Source of the DNA: CAYZJV01 sp964478945
GTDB lineage: Bacteria > Spirochaetota > Spirochaetia > Sphaerochaetales > Sphaerochaetaceae
Direction of reading: 5' to 3'
DNA length: 25,113 nt
Assembly (NCBI GenBank): GCA_964478945.1
Contig: CAYZJV010000042.1
Span: forward strand, 1 to 25,113
A program made the position numbers and the translations under genes. A model generated the notes under the pieces. The model had not been told where the DNA came from and did not search any database. It saw nothing but the letters and a program-made list of their open reading frames with translations. Below, one piece after another: positions 16,690-23,509 of the stretch. Each line of letters starts with the position of its first letter. The stretch's first letter is position 1.

Positions 16690-16718
16690 ATTATAGCGTT
16701 TCGGATGGCATATGACAA
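16690..16718 (-). promoter_or_regulatory. Promoter for the GGDEF-like gene
   Basis: On the minus strand, TTGTCA (16713-16718) and TATAAT (16690-16695) are separated by 17 bp, giving a five-of-six -35 and a perfect -10. Transcription would begin near 16683, about 70 bp before the start codon at 16613. The -35 box overlaps the start codon of the divergent gene at 16712. Confidence 0.7.
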
Positions 16719-17218
16719 GGAATTATGTGGTTTTGTTTACCTTTATCCTTATTATCACCACGTCCCTATTGGTTTCGCTTACAGGACCCAAAGGCTTCTT
16801 GGTGAATAGGCGAATGCAAGTCCATGTGGAAAATGGGGAGAGGCTGCTCGAACAGAGGCAATTGGAACAAAAGGATCTCGAGCAACGCCTCAACGATGTT
16901 TGGTCAAAGGATTCCTTGCTTGATGCCGCGCGAACACTCGGGTATGTCCGTCCAGGCGATACCGTACGATACTTCTTCGATGCCGATGGCAAAGTCCCAA
17001 GGCAGAGTGTGAATCACACCCACATGCTGGAGCCGCTTGACGCGGTTCGTATGGATGGGGTACAAGGAATTCCCTTTCCGATAAATCTGGCCATCGGGGG
17101 AGCTTTGTCGGCAACCATACTCGTGATCGTGGGTTCGGTTCGCAGGCGAAGGCGCAGGATTGCCAAATTTCCACTCAATGGAGTTGTACGGTATGCCAAA
17201 CATCATCATGAAGAATGA
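16712..17218 (+). CDS. DivIC/FtsB-like septum-associated membrane protein
   Basis: The 168-aa product has an N-terminal membrane helix (about 5-24) and a charged coiled coil (about 32-62, rich in Glu, Gln and Leu). The segment AARTLGYVRPGDTVRYF (about 73-89) matches the ARe-LGYv-pGE motif of DivIC/FtsB proteins. Those proteins bridge FtsL and FtsQ/DivIB in the divisome. Unlike typical members (about 100 aa, one helix), this protein has a C-terminal extension with a second membrane helix (about 123-144) and a strongly basic RRRRRR tail. Both ends would therefore be cytoplasmic. The ribosome site is weak. It overlaps the next gene by 26 bp. I leave the symbol blank because FtsB and DivIC cannot be separated by eye. 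Confidence 0.7.
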   Translation: MTRNYVVLFTFILIITTSLLVSLTGPKGFLVNRRMQVHVENGERLLEQRQLEQKDLEQRLNDVWSKDSLLDAARTLGYVRPGDTVRYFFDADGKVPRQSVNHTHMLEPLDAVRMDGVQGIPFPINLAIGGALSATILVIVGSVRRRRRRIAKFPLNGVVRYAKHHHEE

Positions 17219-17777
17219 CTTTGACGCGGTGAAGATCCTTGTGGAACATTTGTCCGCACATCGACTTGCCATCATCCCTTGCGACACGATCTATGGAATA
17301 GTGGGTAGTGTTCCCCACAGTGAGCGCGATTTGCGGATGGTGAAGGGGAGGGAGGAGACAAAACCCTTCATCCAATTGATTGTTCCCTCCATGCTGCAAC
17401 AGATCTCCAAGGATGAATTGGATCCCGAGGTGCTCGCCTTCTGGCCCGGACCCCTTACGGTGATCGTTCGTGATCGCAATGGTGGAACCGTTGCCGTGCG
17501 TGTCCCGGCCGATCCCTTCCTACAACAAGTGATCGAATCCTTGGGTACGCCCATCTACAGCACCAGTGTCAATTTTGCCGGTGAAATGGCATTCACCCGT
17601 TTCTCTGACATGGTTCGACGGTTCGGAACTTCCATTGATCTCTTCATACAGGGTGAAGCGGATCAGGGTACCGTTCCGTCCACAATCATCGATGCGACTT
17701 CCCGTCCCTATACATTGGTTCGACAAGGGGCCGTGGATGTGTCCTCGTTGGTATCCCATTCCGAAGTTCCACAATAA
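17193..17777 (+). CDS. tsaC: TsaC/Sua5 (YrdC)-family threonylcarbamoyl-AMP synthase
   Basis: TsaC/Sua5 enzymes make threonylcarbamoyl-AMP from threonine, bicarbonate and ATP, the first step of t6A formation at position 37 of ANN-decoding tRNAs. The 194-aa protein has the YrdC-domain landmarks: PCDTIYGIVG near residue 30, the KGR ligand motif followed by ETKPF, FWPGPLTVIV, VRVPADPFL, and TPIYSTSVN. It is a single-domain protein without the Sua5 C-terminal extension. I chose ATG 17193 because GGAG (17180-17183) lies 9 bases upstream. An in-frame start at 17160 has no clear ribosome site, and M at 17208 is a shorter alternative. YciO-type paralogues share these features, so the precise activity is probable but not certain. 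Confidence 0.85.
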   Translation: MPNIIMKNDFDAVKILVEHLSAHRLAIIPCDTIYGIVGSVPHSERDLRMVKGREETKPFIQLIVPSMLQQISKDELDPEVLAFWPGPLTVIVRDRNGGTVAVRVPADPFLQQVIESLGTPIYSTSVNFAGEMAFTRFSDMVRRFGTSIDLFIQGEADQGTVPSTIIDATSRPYTLVRQGAVDVSSLVSHSEVPQ

Positions 17778-17819
17778 GGTCAATTTTTGATATGAAAATC
17801 CTCTTTTAGATATTCTTTA

Positions 17820-17833
17820 TCCATACGTATGGA
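17820..17833. promoter_or_regulatory. 14-bp perfect palindrome, candidate operator
   Basis: TCCATACGTATGGA is its own reverse complement across all 14 bases. It lies 105 bp before the chvE start and 8 bp before the TTGACA box at 17841. It could be a regulator-binding site for the sugar transporter operon. No regulator gene is adjacent. Confidence 0.4.
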
Positions 17834-17840
17834 CGTACCA

Positions 17841-17869
17841 TTGACACTAGGTTACGAAACCGTTTTCTG
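17841..17869 (+). promoter_or_regulatory. Candidate chvE promoter with LacI-type operator
   Basis: A perfect -35 TTGACA (17841-17846) is followed at 17 bp by a poor -10 region (TTTCTG, 17864-17869). The spacer contains GGTTACGAAACC (17850-17861), symmetric around a central CG except at one base pair, like LacI/GalR-family operators. The weak -10 suggests dependence on an activator, or that a different start is used. The other candidate is TTGATA (17787-17792) with TATTCT (17811-17816). The rest of the 160-bp gap (17778-17937) shows no gene. Confidence 0.4.
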
Positions 17870-17937
17870 TCGAATTGCGGTGGAAATGCCGAGGACCGAT
17901 CGTATGACGGTCAAAACACAAACGAAAGGAGTGTGTC

Positions 17938-19035
17938 ATGAGAAAAATTGCTTTGTTGTGCACGATCTTGTTGCTCGCGGGAGCTATGGCTTTCGCTCAA
18001 GGTGGCGTTGAATCGAAACAGGGATTCATCGGACTTGCGATGCCGGAAACCCATGTGGAAAGATGGCAGATGGATGGTGCGGCGTTGAAGGCTGCGGCAG
18101 AAGCTCTGGGGTATAGGGCCGAAGTTACCTATGGTGACGCCGACCAGACCAAACAGAATGCCCAGATTTCCGACTTCATCACAAAGGGTGCGGACCTGCT
18201 GATCATTGGTTCGGTGAACGAAGGGGTGGTCACCGCTGTTGCCGATGCCCGCAGGGATGGTGTGGAGGTGATTGCATACGACAGATTGATCACCGGCAGC
18301 GACCAGTACGACTATTACATCACTTTCGATAACTTCAAGGTGGGGCAGTTCCAGGGTGCTGCAATCGTCAAGGAACTTGATCTGGCGAATGCGTCTGCCT
18401 CCGCTCCCAAGTTCATCACTTTGTTCGCCGGTTCCCCGACCGACAACAATGCCTTCTTCTTCTTCGATGGTGCGATGAGCCAATTGCGTCCGTTTGTGGA
18501 GAAGGGTGTGTTGAAGATTGTCGGACCCGCTCCGCTGCGATCTTCCGATACCGCCAACTTTACCAGAATCGCTACCGAGAACTGGAGGGCCGACCTTGCG
18601 AAGCAGAGGATGGAGAACCTGTTGAACGGCGATGCGAAGAACTACAAGCTTGATGCGGTCCTCGCTCCCAACGATACGCTCGCCAGGGCGATCATAGAGG
18701 CGTTGCTCACCGATGCGAAGTATATGAATGATCTTCCAGTGGTGACCGGACAGGATGGCGAACTTGCTTCGATCCAATACATCAAGGACGGCAAGCAGTC
18801 GATGACCGTGTTCAAGGATACCAGGGATCTTGCAAAGGCCGCCATCGATTTGGCTGATGCGATTCTCAAGGGAGAGGAACCCCAGATCAAGGGTGCTCGT
18901 CTCGATACCGAGACCTACGACACTGGAAAGAAGGTCGTCAAGTCCTATCTTCTCGAACCTGTCAATGTGACCAAGGACAATTATGTTGAAGTCATGATCG
19001 ACAGCGGTTACTATAAGGCTGATCAGATTCGCTAA
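17938..19035 (+). CDS. chvE: ChvE-type multiple-monosaccharide ABC transporter binding protein
   Basis: This periplasmic binding protein delivers monosaccharides such as xylose, arabinose, glucose or galactose to an inner-membrane ABC importer. The exact sugar cannot be read from sequence. The 365-aa protein has a signal peptide with likely cleavage after AMAFA, then a type-I periplasmic-binding fold. It matches ChvE by eye in DQTKQNAQISDFI, AYDRLI, FAGSPTDNNA and the C-terminal ETYDTGKKVVKSYLL...VDSGYY-like segment. There is no lipobox cysteine, so it is probably a soluble periplasmic protein. An excellent AAAGGAG ribosome site ends 6 bases before the start, consistent with high expression. 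The following hairpin and the gguA and gguB genes complete a one-substrate-protein importer operon. Confidence 0.9.
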   Translation: MRKIALLCTILLLAGAMAFAQGGVESKQGFIGLAMPETHVERWQMDGAALKAAAEALGYRAEVTYGDADQTKQNAQISDFITKGADLLIIGSVNEGVVTAVADARRDGVEVIAYDRLITGSDQYDYYITFDNFKVGQFQGAAIVKELDLANASASAPKFITLFAGSPTDNNAFFFFDGAMSQLRPFVEKGVLKIVGPAPLRSSDTANFTRIATENWRADLAKQRMENLLNGDAKNYKLDAVLAPNDTLARAIIEALLTDAKYMNDLPVVTGQDGELASIQYIKDGKQSMTVFKDTRDLAKAAIDLADAILKGEEPQIKGARLDTETYDTGKKVVKSYLLEPVNVTKDNYVEVMIDSGYYKADQIR

Positions 19036-19063
19036 CGATCTGATGGTCACAGTTTGTTCGCAC

Positions 19064-19098
19064 GACCTTTCGGTGGACGTTCGCTCCGCCGAAAGGTC
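19064..19098 (+). promoter_or_regulatory. Intercistronic hairpin between chvE and gguA
   Basis: Arms 19064-19076 and 19086-19098 pair over 13 bp with one G-U wobble and a 9-base loop. No T-run follows, so it is unlikely to be a full terminator. Hairpins placed after a binding-protein gene often protect the upstream mRNA and keep expression of the downstream ATPase low. It ends 21 bp before the gguA start. Confidence 0.75.
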
Positions 19099-19119
19099 TA
19101 TGATATGGGGACGGATCGA

Positions 19120-20646
19120 ATGAGTGGTGAATATATTCTTGAAGTTGAAAACCTGACGAAGGATTTCCCCGGTGTGAGAGCTTTGGATACTGTACAGTTC
19201 AAGGTCCGCAGAGGGGAAATCCATTGTCTTGTCGGTGAGAACGGAGCTGGAAAATCGACTCTGATGAATGTCGTGAGTGGGGTGTACCCAAAGGGTACCT
19301 ACGAAGGCAAGGTGGTGTTCAAGGGCAAGGAGACGCATTACCGGAGTACGAAGGACAGTGAGAACGACGGTTTGGCCATCATCCATCAGGAATTGACTTT
19401 GAGTCCCTATCTGTCAATATACGAAAACCTATTCTTGGGACATATGAAGACTCGTTTCGGAGTGATCGATTGGGATGCGTGCCTCCAGGATTCGTATCCA
19501 TTGCTGGAGAGGGTGGGTTTGAAGGAGAAGCCCCAAACCATTGTGAGTAAGATGAGTGTCGGAAAGCAACAGTTGGTGGAGATCGCCCGTGCAATCAGCC
19601 AGAAGGCCGAATTGTTGATCTTCGATGAACCGACCTCCTCGCTGAATGATGATGAAAGCCAAAAGTTGCTCGAATTGTTGCGGGAATTCCGCAAGGAAGG
19701 CATCACCTGCATCATGATATCCCACAAGCTCGACGAAGTGTTGGCTGTCGCCGATTCGATCACCATACTTCGTGATGGCCAATCCATCATTTCCTATGAT
19801 TTGGCCGAGAGGCGGGTTTCAGAACAGGAAATCATTCGTGGCATGGTTGGAAGGGAGCTGAAAAACCTGTTTCCCAAGAAGGAACCCGATATCGGGGAGG
19901 TGGTCTTCGAAGTGAAGAATTGGAATGTCTTCCATCCCGATTACCATACGATGAAGATCGTGGAGGATGCCTCCTTCTTCGTGAGAAAAGGGGAAATTGT
20001 AAGCTTCTGTGGCCCGATGGGCGCCGGAAGAACCGAAATGATGATGAGTATCTTTGGCAATTCATACGGTTTCGGAGCCTCTGGAGAGATCCGTTTGAAG
20101 GGAGAGAAGGTCGAGTTCAAGAATCCGAAGGATGCAATAGAGAAAGGGGTAGGCTATGTGAGCGAAGACCGCAAATCCTTGGGTCTCATCCTTATCCAGG
20201 ATGTGAGGACGAACATCACCAATTCCAGCCTCCCCATGTTGTCCAAATATGGAGTGCTGGACAAGGATCTCGAGATGAAGAAGGCCGAGGAATACAAGGA
20301 TACTCTGCAGATCAAGACTCCGTCACTGTTCCAACTGGTGAGGAACTTGTCGGGAGGAAACCAACAGAAGGTGGTGCTCAGCCGCTGTCTGCTTGCAGAA
20401 CCCGATGTCTTCATTGTGGATGAACCGACGAGGGGAATCGATGTGGGTGCCAAATTCGAGATCTACAGTATCTTGAACGATATGGTGAAGCAGGGTAAGA
20501 GTGTGATCGTCGTCTCTTCCGAATTGGCGGAGGCGATCAGCATGTCGGATAGGATTTATGTGATGAACGAAGGACGGATCAAGGGTGTTTTGGACCGTGA
20601 AGAGGCTACCCAGGAACGAATCATGCACATGGCTCTGATAGATTAG
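19120..20646 (+). CDS. gguA: GguA/MmsA-type sugar ABC transporter ATPase (two ABC domains)
   Basis: This cytoplasmic ATPase energises the ChvE/GguB importer. The 508-aa protein contains two fused ABC domains. Domain 1 has Walker A GENGAGKST at 39-47, a non-canonical signature MSVGKQQ, and Walker B ELLIFDEPTSSL. Domain 2 has a degenerate Walker A (CGPMGAGRTEM), signature NLSGGNQQKV and Walker B VFIVDEPTRGIDVGAK. This asymmetry is usual for monosaccharide importers (RbsA, XylG, MglA, GguA). The phrase SENDGLAIIHQELTL favours the GguA branch. I chose ATG 19120 because the protein then begins MSGEYILEVENLTK, as in relatives, with GGGG 9 bases upstream. In-frame starts at 19105 and 19054 would add residues, and 19054 would run through the hairpin. 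Confidence 0.9.
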   Translation: MSGEYILEVENLTKDFPGVRALDTVQFKVRRGEIHCLVGENGAGKSTLMNVVSGVYPKGTYEGKVVFKGKETHYRSTKDSENDGLAIIHQELTLSPYLSIYENLFLGHMKTRFGVIDWDACLQDSYPLLERVGLKEKPQTIVSKMSVGKQQLVEIARAISQKAELLIFDEPTSSLNDDESQKLLELLREFRKEGITCIMISHKLDEVLAVADSITILRDGQSIISYDLAERRVSEQEIIRGMVGRELKNLFPKKEPDIGEVVFEVKNWNVFHPDYHTMKIVEDASFFVRKGEIVSFCGPMGAGRTEMMMSIFGNSYGFGASGEIRLKGEKVEFKNPKDAIEKGVGYVSEDRKSLGLILIQDVRTNITNSSLPMLSKYGVLDKDLEMKKAEEYKDTLQIKTPSLFQLVRNLSGGNQQKVVLSRCLLAEPDVFIVDEPTRGIDVGAKFEIYSILNDMVKQGKSVIVVSSELAEAISMSDRIYVMNEGRIKGVLDREEATQERIMHMALID

Positions 20647-20659
20647 GAGGAATGAACAC

Positions 20660-21853
20660 ATGGCAAATGGAGCTCAAATAGAACATATCTCTTTCTTCGA
20701 ATTGGCAAAGCAGAACATGCGCAAACTTTCGATGTTCATCATGCTTGGCCTCATCATGATCGTATTCGCCATCCTTACCGGTGGAGTGAATCTTACTCCC
20801 CGGAACATTACGAATATCTTCATCCAAAACAGTTACATCCTCATTCTTGCCGTAGGAATGGTTTTGGTAATCATCTTGGGCAATATCGACCTCTCGGTTG
20901 GATCGTTGATCGCATTCCTCGGGGCGTTGAGTGCGATGATCTACAATACCGGTATCGGCTTGATCCCGACTTTGATCCTTTCATTGATTCTCGGTGCGGT
21001 GATCGGAAGTTTCCAAGCGTTCTGGATCGCCTACATGAGGATTCCGGCGTTCATCGTCACCCTGGCCGGAATGTTGCTGTTCCGTGGTCTCACCTATATC
21101 ATCACCAATGTAACCCCGATTTCGCTTAGGGATGACAATTTCAAGAAGATCGCTTCCGGTTCGATGGAAATCAAAGGATTTTCCATTGGAGGGCTGGATG
21201 GTCTGGCGCTCTTGGTGATGGTGGTGATCATCGTGGTGCTTGTTTGGAGTACGATCCAACAACGTGCCAGAAAGATCAAGAAAGGATTCTCGGTGCTGCC
21301 TTTCAAATACGACATTTTCAAGATTCTCGCCCTCTCGGCCCTGATTGTGTTCGTATTCACTCGTTTCGCAGCCTATCGTGGAATTCCCACCGTGGGTCTG
21401 GTATTGTTCGTGGTGACCGCTGTGTTCGTTTTCATCACCAACAACACGGTAATCGGAAGGTATATCTATGCTGTGGGAGGGAATGCGAAGTCGGCCAAAC
21501 TCAGTGGCATCAATTCGGAACAGGTGGTGTTCATTACCCATGTGATCATGGGTGTGATCAGTGGTCTATCAGGTCTCGTGTTCACCGCATACATGAACTC
21601 CGCTCTCCCTCAAGCCGGTGACGGCTTCGAATTGGATGCGATCGCTTCATGTTTTATCGGTGGAGCCGCCGCTTCGGGAGGTATTGGTACCATCATAGGT
21701 GCCATTACAGGAGGCTTGGTGATGGGCGCCATCAACAACGGCATGTCGTTGATGAATATCGGAGCCGACTGGCAATATGTGGTGAAGGCTTCCATTCTGC
21801 TGTTGGCTGTCTTCTACGATATCTGGAGTCGTCGAAAGACCGGTCTCGGTTGA
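20660..21853 (+). CDS. gguB: GguB/MmsB-type sugar ABC transporter permease
   Basis: This is the inner-membrane permease of the monosaccharide importer, thought to work as a homodimer. The 397-aa protein is strongly hydrophobic, with about ten predicted helices. It shows the GNIDLSVGSLIAF motif near residue 74 and the GGNAKSAKLSGIN cytoplasmic-loop motif that contacts the ATPase. A charged central loop near residue 195 (QQRARKIKKGF) and the length place it in the longer GguB/XylH branch, not the RbsC branch. The start is supported by AGGAGG at 20645-20650, which overlaps the gguA stop codon. It is the last gene of the operon and is followed by a strong intrinsic terminator. Confidence 0.9.
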   Translation: MANGAQIEHISFFELAKQNMRKLSMFIMLGLIMIVFAILTGGVNLTPRNITNIFIQNSYILILAVGMVLVIILGNIDLSVGSLIAFLGALSAMIYNTGIGLIPTLILSLILGAVIGSFQAFWIAYMRIPAFIVTLAGMLLFRGLTYIITNVTPISLRDDNFKKIASGSMEIKGFSIGGLDGLALLVMVVIIVVLVWSTIQQRARKIKKGFSVLPFKYDIFKILALSALIVFVFTRFAAYRGIPTVGLVLFVVTAVFVFITNNTVIGRYIYAVGGNAKSAKLSGINSEQVVFITHVIMGVISGLSGLVFTAYMNSALPQAGDGFELDAIASCFIGGAAASGGIGTIIGAITGGLVMGAINNGMSLMNIGADWQYVVKASILLLAVFYDIWSRRKTGLG

Positions 21854-21871
21854 TGTATATCCTTTGATTGT

Positions 21872-21906
21872 GAAGCGGACGATTTTGGGGTCGTCCGCTT
21901 CCTTTT
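21872..21906 (+). terminator. Intrinsic terminator after gguB
   Basis: A perfect 11-bp GC-rich stem (21872-21882 with 21891-21901) encloses an 8-base loop and is followed by CTTTT. It lies 18 bp after the gguB stop. The minus-strand flank lacks a T-run, so it mainly serves the plus strand and shields the convergent DUF1015 gene. Confidence 0.88.
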
Positions 21907-21910
21907 GCTC

Positions 21911-23035
21911 TTACTTGATCTTGCGTGCTTCCATGTAGAAGCGTTTTTCGTGCGCTTCACCCATGCTGAAGGTTTTCCTCGGCAATGCTCCATCGGCGAT
22001 GATGGTGTCGAAGAAGGTTTCCTTGTCGATGGATGGAAGGAACAGTCCGATATTTCCTTGTTTGGAGCCCAAGGTCTTGGTCACATCGGATCCATGGATG
22101 TAGTCGACCGCCACCTTTCCTCCAGAGGACAACAGGTTGTCGATTACCGATTGGAGCGTCCCGGCGGCGATGGTTGATTCGGGTTCTGTGACGGTTATGA
22201 TCGCAAGACCTTCCGAATCGCAATATCCGAATCTCTGTAGACCGTCTTTTGCCTCCAAGGCCTTCTCTATCATTGCCAAAGATGCAGTCGGTTCCAAAGA
22301 GTATGATGTGCAGTGCCTGGAGAGTTCTTTGAGGAATAGTGTTCTTTCAAGGTTGAACAGCACCCTGTGGATGGGTTCGAAGACGAGTCCAGGATCGAAG
22401 ATGTTCTCCAATTCTACCAAGGCATATCTTGCCGGATGACGCTCCATCTGTTCTGTATCAAGGCCTTTCTTGATATCCTCCCAACATGCTTTGGCGGTGG
22501 CGAGCGAATGGTTGCCGTCACCCATGGCAAACAGTAGTGGGTTCGCTGGATCCAATGCCGCATGCAATTGTTCGAAGGCGGATGCGACNNNNNNNNNNNN
22601 NNNNNNNNNNNNNNNNNNNNNNNNNNNNNNNNNNNNNNNNNNNNNNNNNNNNNNNNNNNNNNNNNNNNNNNNNNNNNNNNNNNNNNNNCCCCAACGACCG
22701 GTTCCCTCACCAGTGGTGCGGTGGACGAGAAAGAAACTTTCTTCGTAGGTTTCGAACAATTGATCGTCCAGGTACTTCGCCATGGTGGCGTTGATTCCAT
22801 CGATTCTTGCCTGGGGATCCTTTTCTTCAAGGTAGGCTTCCGGATAGATGAGGTGCAGCGTGGATGGATCGTCGCCTACATAGGCATGGGCATTTTCCCA
22901 ATATTGGGGTTCCGATGTATATTGGTCGCAGGCCACCACGGCCCATTTCTTCAAATCTGTTCCTTTTTTCGGTATGAGGATGTCGGGGGTCCCTATCCCC
23001 AAGGCCTTGAGTCTATCGATTGCTTTGTTTTCCAT
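21911..23035 (-). CDS. DUF1015 family protein, interrupted by an assembly gap
   Basis: The N-terminal part (about 115 residues from ATG 23035, including KKGTDLKKWAVVACDQYTS and FFLVHRT) and the C-terminal part (with the hallmark GDGNHS) both match the DUF1015 family of cytoplasmic proteins of unknown function. A run of 100 N (22589-22688) separates them. With the gap as written the frame is continuous and gives 374 aa. Family members are usually around 400 aa or more, and a conserved stretch normally lies in the missing part, so the true gap is probably longer than 100 bases. The start is supported by AAGGAA 7 bases upstream. A longer open frame from 23134 has no ribosome site and crosses the promoter. 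The gene is convergent with gguB. Confidence 0.85.
   Translation of the reverse strand: MENKAIDRLKALGIGTPDILIPKKGTDLKKWAVVACDQYTSEPQYWENAHAYVGDDPSTLHLIYPEAYLEEKDPQARIDGINATMAKYLDDQLFETYEESFFLVHRTTGEGTGRWXXXXXXXXXXXXXXXXXXXXXXXXXXXXXXXXXXVASAFEQLHAALDPANPLLFAMGDGNHSLATAKACWEDIKKGLDTEQMERHPARYALVELENIFDPGLVFEPIHRVLFNLERTLFLKELSRHCTSYSLEPTASLAMIEKALEAKDGLQRFGYCDSEGLAIITVTEPESTIAAGTLQSVIDNLLSSGGKVAVDYIHGSDVTKTLGSKQGNIGLFLPSIDKETFFDTIIADGALPRKTFSMGEAHEKRFYMEARKIK
22589..22688. other. Assembly gap of 100 N
   Basis: Exactly 100 undetermined bases interrupt the DUF1015 gene. A round 100 is the usual placeholder for a scaffold gap of unknown size, so distances across it should not be trusted. Confidence 0.97.
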
Positions 23036-23070
23036 TGATATTTCCTTTTCAATTTTAGTGTTTGCTGAAT

Positions 23071-23099
23071 ATTGTAGGCGAATTGTGGGAAATCCGCAA
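23071..23099 (-). promoter_or_regulatory. Possible promoter of the DUF1015 gene
   Basis: On the minus strand, TTGCGG (23094-23099) and TACAAT (23071-23076) are 17 bp apart. The -10 matches at five of six positions and the -35 is weak. The expected start of transcription is near 23064, about 29 bp before the coding start. Confidence 0.45.
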
Positions 23100-23133
23100 T
23101 AATTAATTGCACTGTTATAGTGAAGGATTTCCA

Positions 23134-23142
23134 TGGTATACT
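23134..23142 (+). promoter_or_regulatory. Extended -10 promoter for the small membrane protein
   Basis: TGGTATACT (23134-23142) fits an extended -10 element (TG, one base, then TATACT). The upstream -35 region is poor (GTTATA at 23114-23119 at best), as is usual for extended -10 promoters. The expected start of transcription falls at or next to the start codon at 23149. Confidence 0.5.
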
Positions 23143-23148
23143 CACGAT

Positions 23149-23493
23149 ATGTTGCGATTGAGGAGAACCCTTGCCTTCAGCGCCAGGGTACACAATTATC
23201 TGGTGTTGCTCTATCTCTTTTTTCTTGGTCTCAATGGAGCCCGTTTATGGTGGGATACCACAGACACATTCACCATTGCGGTGGTTTCCGCCACATCGTT
23301 GTTGGCAACCGTAGGCATTTTGTATACAGTGGTTCTCATCGCCATCGCGTGCATACTGTTCTTGGTGGACAGGATTTTTCCTTGGGGCGATGTGTTGGCC
23401 TCCTTGGGTAGATCGGTGGTGTTTGTGTTGGGGTGGGTACTCGTGTCCCTCTACACCAGCTTCACCTTGGATGGTTTCACAATTGGCTTCTGA
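23149..23493 (+). CDS. Small membrane protein, function unknown
   Basis: I do not recognise this family. The 114-aa product starts with a short basic segment (MLRLRR) and has about three hydrophobic helices, near residues 17-32, 38-75 (possibly two) and 88-106. There is little charge between them, so it is an integral inner-membrane protein. No Shine-Dalgarno sequence precedes the ATG at 23149. An upstream TTG at 23107 would extend the frame but sits before the promoter and is unlikely. The aroH gene starts 16 bp after its stop with its own ribosome site, so the two probably share a transcript. A role with aromatic metabolites is only a guess from neighbourhood. Confidence 0.65.
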   Translation: MLRLRRTLAFSARVHNYLVLLYLFFLGLNGARLWWDTTDTFTIAVVSATSLLATVGILYTVVLIAIACILFLVDRIFPWGDVLASLGRSVVFVLGWVLVSLYTSFTLDGFTIGF

Positions 23494-23509
23494 TGTGAGG
23501 AGAGGGTGC

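Noticed and set aside
17894..17912. Small inverted repeat GACCG...CGGTC in the chvE leader as a riboswitch
   Set aside because: Only five base pairs with a 9-base loop and no larger conserved architecture that I recognise.
17911..19386. Long minus-strand open frame (491 codons) opposite chvE and the start of gguA
   Set aside because: Antisense to clear ABC transporter genes, with no recognisable domain and no ribosome site.
22562..23038. Plus-strand open frames running across the N gap
   Set aside because: They owe their length to undetermined codons and lie antisense to the DUF1015 gene.
23036..23134. N-terminal extension of the DUF1015 protein to 23134
   Set aside because: No ribosome site, unlike family N-termini, and it would run through the probable promoter. 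ATG 23035 has AAGGAA at good spacing.
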